Source: Salinibacterium sp. ZJ450 (GTDB lineage Bacteria > Actinomycetota > Actinomycetes > Actinomycetales > Microbacteriaceae). Taken from it: a DNA stretch of 64,000 bases. Positions within the stretch are counted from its first letter, which is position 1; each line of letters begins with the position of its first letter. Under the pieces are notes generated by a model. That model was given only the letters and a program-made list of their open reading frames with translations. It searched no databases and was not told the DNA's origin. The position numbers and the translations under genes were made by a program. Below are positions 1 through 7,864 of the stretch, piece by piece. The stretch spans positions 1,922,001-1,986,000 of the forward strand of contig NZ_CP061771.1 in assembly GCF_011751885.2 (NCBI RefSeq). Direction: 5' to 3'.

Positions 1-87
1 CTACCTCTTTCTGGCTGCTGTGATAGAGAGAGAGTCACCGGCACCGACACCGACACCGCGGGATGACCGCCACCTCGACCAGAGTCT

Positions 88-107
88 ATCCCCCCGAATA
101 GGGGGTG
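88..107 (-). terminator. Possible short hairpin terminator after dnaG
   Basis: A C-run (90-95) and a G-run (101-105) separated by GAATA can pair into a short G+C-rich stem just beyond the dnaG stop codon at 114. There is no clear U-tract on the minus strand, so this is only a plausible terminator. The remaining 1-87 holds no gene that can be supported; a short CACCGA-type repeat lies near 41-58. Confidence 0.35.
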
Positions 108-113
108 GAACAG

Positions 114-2189
114 CTATTCCTCTCTGAGGGCGCGTCGGTCTTTTTCGACCTGCACCAGGTCGCGCTGCAGCTGCGCGTACCGTTCCGGGTTGGCTGCGGC
201 GTCGGTGCGCTGCAGCCCGCCGAGCAGATCCGACTTGCGGCGCGCGAGATCGCGGTCGATCAGCGACGTGGTGATTCCCTGGCAATAGGCCGCCAGTTGA
301 CCTGGCCTCTCAGGGATGGGTGCGACCGCGAGTTCCTCGACGAGCCGGGTCAGTGGCGCGGGCACAGTCTGCGCGATCACGGTCAGCCAGTTGGGGGCGT
401 CGATGTGGTCGAGATTCGCGGCGACCGCGTCACGCAACACCGACAACGGCTGGTTGTGGAAGCCCACTCTGGAGGCGCGTTCCACGAGGTCGCGGCCAAT
501 CGCCGAGGGTTGCTGCAGGATCGCCATCATCGCGTCCCGTTCGAGCCGGGTCGACGGGTCGGTCGGCAGCGTCATGATCGACACCAGCGGTGCCTCAATG
601 ACCGCGGGCACGGCCAAATAGGGCTCGGCTGGAGCGCCATACCCGGCGGGGTCGCCAGGGCCGCCGGGAGTGGGCCGGTTCGCGGTGTGCTCACCGCGGG
701 GCTCCGCAGTTCCACGAGGGTCACCCGGCCGTCGGCTCTCGCCCGCGCCACGATGGTCGGTCGGGCCACGATGCTCGCCCGTGCCGCGGCTATCGGCTGC
801 ACCCCGACTGTCGCCCGCACCGCGGGTCTCGGTTGTCCCCCGCGCCGCGAGGCTCTTGCGGGCGCTGGCGACAGCGCGGCCGACGTCGGCGGGATCGATG
901 CCGATCCACCCGGCGACGCTGCGCACATAGCCGACGCTGAGCGACTGGTCACGGATGCCGGCGACCACGGGTGCCGCGGCCCGGAGCGCCGCGACGCGTC
1001 CCTCGACGGTCTCGAGGTCATGCTCGGTGAGTTCGCGGCGGATCATGAACTCGAACATCGGCTTGCGGGTCTGCACCAGCCGACGCACGGCATCGTCGCC
1101 GCGGTTCAGCCGCAGGTCGCAGGGGTCGAGCCCGTCCGGGGCGACCGCCACGAAGGTCTGCGCGGCGAAGCGCTGCTCTTCGCTGAACGCGCGGCTGGCC
1201 GCCTTCTGGCCGGCCTCATCGGGGTCGAAGGTGAAGATCACTTCGCCGGTTCCGGTGGTGTCGGAGTTCGCCACATCGCCGAGCACCCGACGCACCACCT
1301 TGATGTGGTCCACGCCGAACGCGGTACCGCAGGTGGCGACCGCGGTCGTCACCCCCGCCAGGTGGCAGGCCATCACATCGGTGTAGCCCTCTACGACCAC
1401 GACCTGCTTGCCCTTGGCTATGTCGCGTTTGGCCAGGTCCAGCCCGTACAGCACCTGGCTCTTGTGGTAGACGGGCGTTTCTGGGGTGTTCAGGTACTTC
1501 GGGCCCTTGTCGTCGTCGAACAGCCGGCGCGCCCCAAAGCCCACCGTCTGCCCGGTGACATCGCGGATCGGCCAGACCAGCCGACCGCGGAACCGGTCGT
1601 AGGAGTTGCCGCGGTCGCCGGTGCTCAGCAGCCCGGCGGTCACCAGTTCTTGCTCGGTGAAGCCCTGCGCCTTGAGCGCCTTCGACAGGGAGTCGAACGA
1701 CTTGGGCGCGTAGCCCACCCCGAATCGGTCAGCGGCGGCAGGGTCGAAGCCGCGCTGGCCCAGGAACCGGCGGGCCTCGGCGGCGTCGGACGAGTTGAGC
1801 TGGGCCCGGAAGTACTCTTCTGCCGCCTTGTTCGCCGCAAGCAGTCTGGCGCGGTTCCCGTGGTCGGCCGAGGCCTCGCCGCCGTCTTCGTAGTGCAGCG
1901 GGAACCCGATGCGGGCGGCAAGTCGTTCGACGGCCTCCTGGAAGGTGACGTGGTCGACCTTCTGCAGGAAGGTGAAGACGTCACCGCCCTCGCCGCAGCC
2001 GAAGCAGTGGTAGAAGCCGACCTGAGGCCTGACGTGGAAGCTCGGGCTTCGTTCCTCGTGGAACGGGCAGAGTCCCTTCATCGACCCGACGCCGGCGTTC
2101 TTCAGCGTGACGTGATCGCCGATGACATCCGCGATGTTGGTTCGGGCCCGAACCTCATCGATGTCACCCCGTCGAATCAGTCCAGCCAT
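114..2189 (-). CDS. dnaG: DNA primase DnaG
   Basis: Synthesises RNA primers at the replication fork, working with the replicative helicase. The protein is 691 residues. The N-terminal zinc-binding domain shows CPFH at 41-44 and CFGC at 62-65 (a CHCC set). A primase core follows, with the TOPRIM motif VVVVEGYTD near 263-271 and acidic FDPDEAG near 321-327. The C-terminal helicase-interaction region begins after about residue 530. It is longer than a typical bacterial primase because of a low-complexity RG-rich hexapeptide linker at about 450-500. The ATG start directly precedes the conserved helix leading to the zinc finger. It lies 28 bp downstream of dgt on the same strand, giving the common actinobacterial order dusB-dgt-dnaG. 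Function is secure; the role of the linker is unknown. Confidence 0.97.
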   Translation of the reverse strand: MAGLIRRGDIDEVRARTNIADVIGDHVTLKNAGVGSMKGLCPFHEERSPSFHVRPQVGFYHCFGCGEGGDVFTFLQKVDHVTFQEAVERLAARIGFPLHYEDGGEASADHGNRARLLAANKAAEEYFRAQLNSSDAAEARRFLGQRGFDPAAADRFGVGYAPKSFDSLSKALKAQGFTEQELVTAGLLSTGDRGNSYDRFRGRLVWPIRDVTGQTVGFGARRLFDDDKGPKYLNTPETPVYHKSQVLYGLDLAKRDIAKGKQVVVVEGYTDVMACHLAGVTTAVATCGTAFGVDHIKVVRRVLGDVANSDTTGTGEVIFTFDPDEAGQKAASRAFSEEQRFAAQTFVAVAPDGLDPCDLRLNRGDDAVRRLVQTRKPMFEFMIRRELTEHDLETVEGRVAALRAAAPVVAGIRDQSLSVGYVRSVAGWIGIDPADVGRAVASARKSLAARGTTETRGAGDSRGAADSRGTGEHRGPTDHRGAGESRRPGDPRGTAEPRGEHTANRPTPGGPGDPAGYGAPAEPYLAVPAVIEAPLVSIMTLPTDPSTRLERDAMMAILQQPSAIGRDLVERASRVGFHNQPLSVLRDAVAANLDHIDAPNWLTVIAQTVPAPLTRLVEELAVAPIPERPGQLAAYCQGITTSLIDRDLARRKSDLLGGLQRTDAAANPERYAQLQRDLVQVEKDRRALREE
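690..842 (-). repeat. Coding minisatellite: hexapeptide repeats in the DnaG linker
   Basis: About eight imperfect 18-bp units within dnaG encode consecutive RGxxxx hexapeptides (RGAGDS, RGAADS, RGTGEH, RGPTDH, RGAGES, RRPGDP, RGTAEP, RGEHTA). They sit between the catalytic core and the C-terminal domain, at residues of about 450-500. The frame is kept throughout. The units look like slippage products that give a charged, probably disordered tether. Confidence 0.8.
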
Positions 2190-2217
2190 GGAATCATCCT
2201 AGGAGCGTGCACCAGCT

Positions 2218-3471
2218 CTACCTCGCGATCCCGGCGTGCAGGCTCATCGCGGATTGATCGGTGAGGCTGGCGACCTGATCGATGATGACGCGGCGGCGCG
2301 CGGCATCCGTTTCGGCGGTCTCGAAGTCGGCGGCGAAGCCCACATCGAGCGCGCCGGGACCGGCCGCCCAGAGCGCGTCGGCCAGTTCGGTGAGCACCTC
2401 GCGCTGCTCGACGTAGAGCGGCTGCCGGCTGTCATGCTCCATCACGAATGCCGCGACAATGCCCTTCAGCGCGGCGATCTCCGCCTCGATCTCGCGCGGC
2501 ACCACCACGCTGGCGCCGAACCGGATGAGGCTGCCGGAGGGGTGCGCCTCGCGGGTGGCGCGGGTGGCTTCTCCGGCGAAGCGGCCGATCAGCTGGCTGG
2601 TGAGGTTCTTCAGCTGGCCGAGCGCGCGTTGTCCGCCGTCCCATTCGCGGATCCAGACCGACAACCCGTCGAGCCGGTCGAAGGCGGCGCCGAGTTCGTC
2701 CGGGCTGAACTGACCGCCGACCCAGGCTGACGCCGAGTCGATGAGCGCGTCGTGGTCGGTGCGGGAGCCCAGCGAATAGACGTCGATGTACCCGCCGACC
2801 ACGGCATCCTCGAAGTCGTGCACCGAGTATGCGATGTCGTCGGACAGGTCCATCACCTGCGCCTCGATGCAGCGTTGCCGCTCGGGGGCGCCGGCGCGCA
2901 GCCACTCGAAGGCGGCCACATCGTCGTCGTAGAAGCCGAACTTGCTGCGCCCGCTCGGGTCGGGCACGCCCTGCCGTGCCGGCCACGGGTATTTGCAGCT
3001 GGCGTCGAGGCTGGCCCGAGTGAGGTTCAGACCGAAGCTCGCGCCGTCGTCGCCGAACACCTTCGGCTCGAGCCGGGTGAGCAGCCGCAGGGTCTGCGCG
3101 TTGCCCTCGAAACCGCCGATGTTGGCGGCCCAGTCGTTGAGCGCCTTCTCGCCGTTGTGCCCGAACGGCGGGTGGCCAAGGTCGTGCGCGAGGCACGCGG
3201 TGTCGACGACATCCGGGTCAAGTCCGAGGCTGGCGCCGAGTTCCCTGCCGACCTGCGCCACTTCGAGCGAGTGCGTCAGCCGGTTGCGGGCGAAGTCGAC
3301 GCCGGCGATCGGGCTGAGCACCTGGGTCTTTGCGGCGAGCCGGCGCAGCGCGCTGGAGTGCAATACCCGGGCGCGGTCGCGGGCGAAATCGCTGCGCCGC
3401 GAGTAGTGCTCTTCTGGCAACCAGCGGTCGGTGTCGGCTGGGCCGTAGCCCTCGGCCACGCCGTCAGCCAC
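2218..3471 (-). CDS. dgt: dGTP triphosphohydrolase (HD superfamily)
   Basis: Hydrolyses dGTP/dNTPs to nucleoside and triphosphate, helping to control dNTP pools. The 417-residue protein has the HD-domain ligands: NRLTHSLEVAQVGRELG (first His), then ACLAHDLGHPPFGHNGEKAL (HD pair and following His). A later Asp lies in the DLSDDIAYSVHDFED segment. The start is GTG at 3471; it overlaps the dusB stop by 8 bp, which suggests translational coupling. dnaG follows 28 bp downstream. Length and motif order fit the actinobacterial dGTPase-like family (type 2); exact substrate preference cannot be read from sequence. Confidence 0.93.
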   Translation of the reverse strand: MADGVAEGYGPADTDRWLPEEHYSRRSDFARDRARVLHSSALRRLAAKTQVLSPIAGVDFARNRLTHSLEVAQVGRELGASLGLDPDVVDTACLAHDLGHPPFGHNGEKALNDWAANIGGFEGNAQTLRLLTRLEPKVFGDDGASFGLNLTRASLDASCKYPWPARQGVPDPSGRSKFGFYDDDVAAFEWLRAGAPERQRCIEAQVMDLSDDIAYSVHDFEDAVVGGYIDVYSLGSRTDHDALIDSASAWVGGQFSPDELGAAFDRLDGLSVWIREWDGGQRALGQLKNLTSQLIGRFAGEATRATREAHPSGSLIRFGASVVVPREIEAEIAALKGIVAAFVMEHDSRQPLYVEQREVLTELADALWAAGPGALDVGFAADFETAETDAARRRVIIDQVASLTDQSAMSLHAGIAR

Positions 3472-4639
3472 CGCTGGTGCTCAATTCCGCTTCGCTCAGT
3501 TCGGCGCGGTGGGTCTCCTGCAGTTCGCGGCTGTCCAGCCACTTGTCTGGCAGTGCCGGCTTCTTCGGGGTTCCGGCGCGTCCGCGCTGCCCCTCGGCCG
3601 CTTCGCCGGGGTACGGCGATGACCAGTCCAGGGTGGCGAGCAGGTCGTCGAGTTGGGCGAGGGACTCCACCGTGGCGAGCCGGGCGCGCAGGTCGCCACC
3701 GACGGAGTAGCCCTTGAAATACCAGGCGACGTGCTTGCGGATGTCGCGGCAGCCCCGAGCCTCGTCATCGTCGAAGAACTCGACCAGCAGTTCGGCGTGC
3801 CGTTTGAACGCCTGGGCGACCTCGCCGAGGGTGGGTTCGATTCTCGCGGGTGTTGCGGCGTCCGCGTCCGCGCCGCGGAACGCGGCAGCCAGATCGCCGA
3901 ACAGCCAGGGCCGGCCGAGGCAGCCGCGGCCGACGACAACGCCGTCCGCTCCGGTCTCGCGCACCATTCGGATCGCGTCATCCGCGCTCCAGATGTCGCC
4001 GTTGCCGAGAATCGGCGTGCCGGTGATGGTGTTCTTCAACGTTTCGATGGCTGACCAGTCGGCGGTGCCCGAGTAGAACTCCGCGGCGGTGCGCGCGTGC
4101 AGCGCGATGGCCGAGACGCCGGCGCCCTCGGCGGCCTTCGCCGCTTCGAGGTAGGTGAGGTGGTCGGCGTCGATGCCCTTGCGCATCTTGATGGTGAGCG
4201 GGATGTCGCCGGCCGCCTTCACCGCGCCTTCGACGATGTCGCGGAACAGCCCGAGCTTCCAGGGCAGCGCCGCTCCCCCGCCCTTGCGGGTGACCTTGGG
4301 CACGGGGCATCCGAAATTCAGGTCAATGTGGTCGGCGCGGTCTTCGGCGACCAGCATGGTGACGGCATCCGACACGGTCTTCGGGTCGACGCCGTAGAGC
4401 TGGATGCTGCGCAGCGTCTCGGACTCGTGGTGCTTGATCAGCCGCATGCTCTCGGGCGTGCGTTCGACGAGGGCGCGGCTGGTGATCATCTCACTGACGT
4501 AGAGGCCTGCGCCGTATTCGCGGCAGAGCCGGCGGAACGCGGTGTTGGTGATGCCCGCCATCGGCGCGAGCACGACGGGAACATCGAGCGCGATCGGCCC
4601 GATGCTGAGCTGGGGTGACGGTGCAGTGAGGGAAGGCAT
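3464..4639 (-). CDS. dusB: tRNA-dihydrouridine synthase, DusB type
   Basis: Flavoenzyme that reduces specific uridines in tRNA to dihydrouridine. Reading from ATG at 4639 gives 391 residues beginning MPSLTAPSP. The frame stays open upstream to 4945, but that extension lacks family similarity and a GGAAGGTG ribosome site sits right before 4639. Visible motifs are the FMN-barrel start VPVVLAPMAGITNTAFRRL, the catalytic-cysteine segment LNFGCPVPKVTRKGGG and the C-terminal phosphate-binding VVGRGCLGRPWLF. It is first in the dusB-dgt-dnaG run. Assignment to DusB rather than another Dus class is by overall pattern and gene neighbourhood. Confidence 0.93.
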   Translation of the reverse strand: MPSLTAPSPQLSIGPIALDVPVVLAPMAGITNTAFRRLCREYGAGLYVSEMITSRALVERTPESMRLIKHHESETLRSIQLYGVDPKTVSDAVTMLVAEDRADHIDLNFGCPVPKVTRKGGGAALPWKLGLFRDIVEGAVKAAGDIPLTIKMRKGIDADHLTYLEAAKAAEGAGVSAIALHARTAAEFYSGTADWSAIETLKNTITGTPILGNGDIWSADDAIRMVRETGADGVVVGRGCLGRPWLFGDLAAAFRGADADAATPARIEPTLGEVAQAFKRHAELLVEFFDDDEARGCRDIRKHVAWYFKGYSVGGDLRARLATVESLAQLDDLLATLDWSSPYPGEAAEGQRGRAGTPKKPALPDKWLDSRELQETHRAELSEAELSTSGG

Positions 4640-4768
4640 CACCTTCCATTCTCCCAGACTGCACCGGCTGCCGCGTCGGTGCGTCGCCCGACTGGGAGTA
4701 ACCGTGCTCGGGCGGGGAAAGTTCGTCACCACCCGCCTGGTTCGCTGAGCGTCGCCAACTGAGGATGT

Positions 4769-4820
4769 GCTGCGCCACGCCGCGCAAACCTGGCAACTTT
4801 GCGCGGCGTGGTGCCGCAGC
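4769..4820. repeat. Large inverted repeat in the dusB/ybaK intergenic region
   Basis: Perfect 14-bp arms at 4775-4788 and 4798-4811 are separated by 9 nt. Pairing resumes outward (GCTGC at 4769-4773 with GCAGC at 4816-4820) across a small bulge. It sits between the divergently read dusB and ybaK genes, so it is unlikely to be a terminator for either; it could be an operator or a cruciform-forming palindrome. Confidence 0.7.
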
Positions 4821-4870
4821 TCCTCCGTGACGAACACGGACCACTCCACAACGAGATGGATACTTGGAAC

Positions 4871-5332
4871 ATGATTGGACGCGAGCGAGTAGAGGCGGAT
4901 GCCGCAGCCAAGGGCCTGCCCATCGAGATTGTCGAGCGACCGCACGTGCGCTCCCTCGAGGAGGCCGCGGCCGCGCTCGGAATAGAGCCCGCCGATATCG
5001 TGAAGACCCTCGTGGTGAAACGGCAGGACGGCAACTACCTGTTCGCGCTCATCCCCGGCGACAAGCAGATCGGCTGGGCCAAGCTACGCGGCATCGTCGG
5101 GGTCAACAAATTGAAGCTGCCCGAGGCCGACGCCGCGTTCGAGGCGACGGGGTACGAGCGAGGCACCATCACCCCGTTCGGCTCGACCACGGCCTGGCCG
5201 GTGTACGCGGACGAGTCGATTGTGGGCCGTCGCGTGTCGATGGGCGCCGGCGACCACGGTCACAGTCTGTTCGTGGACGCCGACGCCCTGATCGCCGCGT
5301 TCGCGGCGACGGTCGCCGATATCGCCGACTAG
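4871..5332 (+). CDS. ybaK: Cys-tRNA(Pro) deacylase, YbaK family
   Basis: Trans-acting editing enzyme that removes cysteine from mischarged tRNA(Pro). From ATG 4871 the product is 153 residues (MIGRERVEADAAAKGLP...), the usual single-domain YbaK/ProX length. The conserved KTLVVK segment with the family lysine and the GxxT-type region FGSTTAWPVYADESI are present. An ATG at 4856 (five residues longer) is an equally possible start, and neither has a strong ribosome site. The gene is convergent with the UDP-glucose dehydrogenase gene: the two TAG stops share the tetranucleotide CTAG at 5329-5332. Confidence 0.88.
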   Translation: MIGRERVEADAAAKGLPIEIVERPHVRSLEEAAAALGIEPADIVKTLVVKRQDGNYLFALIPGDKQIGWAKLRGIVGVNKLKLPEADAAFEATGYERGTITPFGSTTAWPVYADESIVGRRVSMGAGDHGHSLFVDADALIAAFAATVADIAD

Positions 5333-6726
5333 CCGGGAATCAGCTCATCCTGCTTGTCTGAGATCAGCGCGACGGTGTGGGAATCGGCGGGCCGGCCAAG
5401 CGCCCGATACTCCCACCCGGTGGACCGGTAGGCGTCGGCGTCGAGCGCGTGCCGCCCGTCGACGATGCGGCGGAGCGCCACGTGCTGCCCGAGTTTCTCC
5501 GGATCGGCGTCGCGGAACTCGTCCCACTCGGTGAGCATCGCGACAACGTCGGCATCCTTGATCGCCTCCAGCAGGGTGTCGGCATAGCGCAGCTGCGGGT
5601 ATGCCCGCTTCGCGTTGTCCATCGCCGCCGGGTCGTACACCGACACGATCGCGTCGGCGTCATGCAGCATCGCTGCCACGTCGAGGGCGGGAGCGTCACG
5701 GATGTCGTCGGAGTTCGGCTTGAACGCAGCGCCGAGCACGGCGATCCGTTTGCCGGCGAGCGCACCTCCGGCGAGCTCCCGCACCAGGTCAACGGTTCGA
5801 GTGCGGCGCCGGTGGTTGATCGCGTCGACCTCCCGCAGGAATGACACCGCCTGCCCGACACCGAGTTCCTCGGCACGGTGGGCGAATGCGCGGATGTCCT
5901 TCGGCAGGCATCCGCCGCCGAACCCGAGGCCGGGCTTCAAGAACCGGCCGCCGATGCGGGAGTCGTATGACAGCGCGGTGGCCAGCAGGTTCACGTCGGC
6001 GCCGGTGGCCTCGCACACCTCCGCCATCGCATTGATGTACGAGATCTTGGTGGCGAGGAACGCGTTCGCGGCGACCTTGACCAGCTCCGCGGTCTTCAGG
6101 TCAGTGATGATCACCGGCGTGCCCTCGTCGAGCATCGGGGCGAAGACCTCCCGCAACTTCTCGGCCGCCGACTCTGAGCACACCCCGAACACCAGCCGGT
6201 CCGGGTGCAGGGTGTCCTGCACGGCGTGCCCCTCGCGCAAAAACTCCGGGTTCCATGCGACATCCACCGCCTCGCCGGCCGGCGAGAGGTCCTGCACGAG
6301 TTCGGTCAACCGCTCTGCCGTGCCAATGGGAACCGTGGACTTGCCGACGATCAGCGCCGGTCGGGTGATGTTCTCGGCGAGCCGGCTGAATGCCGCGTCA
6401 ACGAACCGCAGGTCGGCGGCCGGGGAATCGGCCGTCTGCGGCGTTCCGACGCAGATGAAGTGCACGTCGCCGAAATCCGCGGCTCGCACGAAGTCGTCGG
6501 TGAACTGGAGGCGCCCGGAGTCGACCGCCTGGCGAAGTTGCTCGGCCAATCCTGGTTCGAAGAAGGGAACGTCGCCGTTCTCCAGGCGGTCAAGCTTGTC
6601 CCGATCCACGTCGACACCGAGTACCTCGAATCCGAGGCTCGCCATGCAGACAGCGTGCGTGGCACCCAGGTATCCGGTGCCGATCACGGTTAGGCGGGGG
6701 CGCCCGCCGGCGTTTCGAGTTGCCAT
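5329..6726 (-). CDS. UDP-glucose 6-dehydrogenase
   Basis: Oxidises UDP-glucose twice to UDP-glucuronate using NAD. The 465-residue protein shows the dinucleotide-binding motif VIGTGYLG (GxGxxG at 16-21), the family segment NPEFLREG at 159-166, a conserved Lys in ELVKVAANAF (about 217) and the catalytic-cysteine motif FGGGCLPKD (Cys273). The NPEFLREG and FGGGCxPKD pattern favours UDP-glucose over GDP-mannose as substrate. A strong AAGGAGG site precedes the ATG. It is the last gene of a four-gene run after two beta-helix proteins and a HAS-like glycosyltransferase (46 bp gap), so it very probably supplies the uronate donor for that polymer. Confidence 0.93.
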   Translation of the reverse strand: MATRNAGGRPRLTVIGTGYLGATHAVCMASLGFEVLGVDVDRDKLDRLENGDVPFFEPGLAEQLRQAVDSGRLQFTDDFVRAADFGDVHFICVGTPQTADSPAADLRFVDAAFSRLAENITRPALIVGKSTVPIGTAERLTELVQDLSPAGEAVDVAWNPEFLREGHAVQDTLHPDRLVFGVCSESAAEKLREVFAPMLDEGTPVIITDLKTAELVKVAANAFLATKISYINAMAEVCEATGADVNLLATALSYDSRIGGRFLKPGLGFGGGCLPKDIRAFAHRAEELGVGQAVSFLREVDAINHRRRTRTVDLVRELAGGALAGKRIAVLGAAFKPNSDDIRDAPALDVAAMLHDADAIVSVYDPAAMDNAKRAYPQLRYADTLLEAIKDADVVAMLTEWDEFRDADPEKLGQHVALRRIVDGRHALDADAYRSTGWEYRALGRPADSHTVALISDKQDELIPG

Positions 6727-6772
6727 TGGTGTTCCTCCTTATTGGTCATGCTGATGGATGGTGATGGCGTCG

Positions 6773-7864
6773 CTAACCGACGCAGTCGATGTTGCTCATC
6801 CCTTCGGCGGCTGCCGTGGCGGAGTTCGTGCACTCCAGCACGTTCTCCTTCTCCGGTGTCAGGGCAAAGCCCACGCCGGGCCCGTTCACGGTGGCGGTGT
6901 TGGCGCGGAACGTGTTGCGGTCTCCCCAGCCGTCGAGGATCTCGTGGGTCTGGAAGCCGTCCTGTGGCGAGTTCACCCCGGTGTTCGCCTCGATCAGCCA
7001 GTCGTTGCCCTTGATGTCGATCCAGGAGTCGGCGGCGGTGATGCCGGCGCCATCGAACGAGTTGCCGGCAACCGTGCCGCCGCTGGTGCCTTCCTTGATG
7101 TCGACGGCTTCGGAGGTGGTGCCGCTGATCGTGTTGCCGATGACCCGGTTTCGGTCGCTGCGGTCGGGTTCGCAGCCGCTGATGTCGCACCAGTTGCTTT
7201 CCGCGGTGCCGACGTAGACGCCTTCGCCGAACTTCTCGCGGCGCAGACCGGTGTTGGAGATGGTGTTGCCGCTGACGGTGGAGTCGGTGCTGAACCGTCG
7301 CAGGTGAATAGCCTCGTCGCCGATGCCGGTGACGGTCAGCCCGTGGATGATTGAGCCGACTGTGCCGTCGGCCATCACCCCCTTCTGCCCGTTCTGCACG
7401 GTGAAGCCGACGAGCCTCCAGTACTGGGCCCCGTCCAGGTGCATCACGTAGTCCTCCTTGGGGCCGCCCGCATCGAGGATCGCGGCGGCCGAGCCGCACA
7501 GCCAGATGGGTGCGTCGGGGGTTCCGGATGTCGCCGCGACGAAGTTTCCCTGGTAGACCCCGTCGGCGAGGGCGATCACGTGGCCGGGCTGCGCAGCAGC
7601 GAGCGCCTCGTGCAGTCCGTCGGCGGTGGACACCGTGACGGTCGCTGCCGGGCATTCGATGTCCTCTGCCTGGGTTGCACCGCCGCTCGGGGCTGGTGGG
7701 GTCGGGGTCGGGGTGGTCGGTGCAGAGGGTGTCGGCGTGGGTCCCGCCTGCTGCCTCTCGTCGCCACGGTTGATGAGCATCAGGGCCAGGATCAGCACGG
7801 CAGCCAGCACGATGGCGCTCCCGACCGCGATGCCGGTGATCCGCCACCGCTTGTTCACCGTCAT
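6773..7864 (-). CDS. N-terminally membrane-anchored right-handed beta-helix protein
   Basis: A 363-residue protein with one N-terminal transmembrane segment (about 10-31) and no obvious cleavage site. A Pro/Thr-rich extracellular linker (about 40-62) is followed by a parallel beta-helix domain with repeated N-T-I/V-S-x-T and G-x-I turns, for example STVSGNTISNTGLRREKFGE and DRNRVIGNTISGTTSEAVDI. The fold and the GIGDEAIHLRR segment resemble pectate-lyase-like or uronate-epimerase-like beta-helix enzymes, but no complete catalytic signature of a named lyase or of AlgG (DPHD) was found. It overlaps the upstream beta-helix gene by 4 bp. A role in cutting or epimerising the polymer on the cell surface is inferred from context. 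Confidence 0.75.
   Translation of the reverse strand: MTVNKRWRITGIAVGSAIVLAAVLILALMLINRGDERQQAGPTPTPSAPTTPTPTPPAPSGGATQAEDIECPAATVTVSTADGLHEALAAAQPGHVIALADGVYQGNFVAATSGTPDAPIWLCGSAAAILDAGGPKEDYVMHLDGAQYWRLVGFTVQNGQKGVMADGTVGSIIHGLTVTGIGDEAIHLRRFSTDSTVSGNTISNTGLRREKFGEGVYVGTAESNWCDISGCEPDRSDRNRVIGNTISGTTSEAVDIKEGTSGGTVAGNSFDGAGITAADSWIDIKGNDWLIEANTGVNSPQDGFQTHEILDGWGDRNTFRANTATVNGPGVGFALTPEKENVLECTNSATAAAEGMSNIDCVG

Noticed and set aside
105-2264. A 719-codon open frame on the plus strand opposite dnaG
   Set aside because: It mirrors dnaG codons, has no recognisable domain and a composition typical of antisense frames in high-G+C DNA. dnaG motifs on the minus strand are unambiguous. The same applies to other long antisense frames, for example opposite leuS and nadB.
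4640-4945. A 100-residue N-terminal extension of dusB
   Set aside because: It crosses a large inverted repeat and the ybaK start region, lacks similarity, and a good ribosome site precedes ATG 4639.
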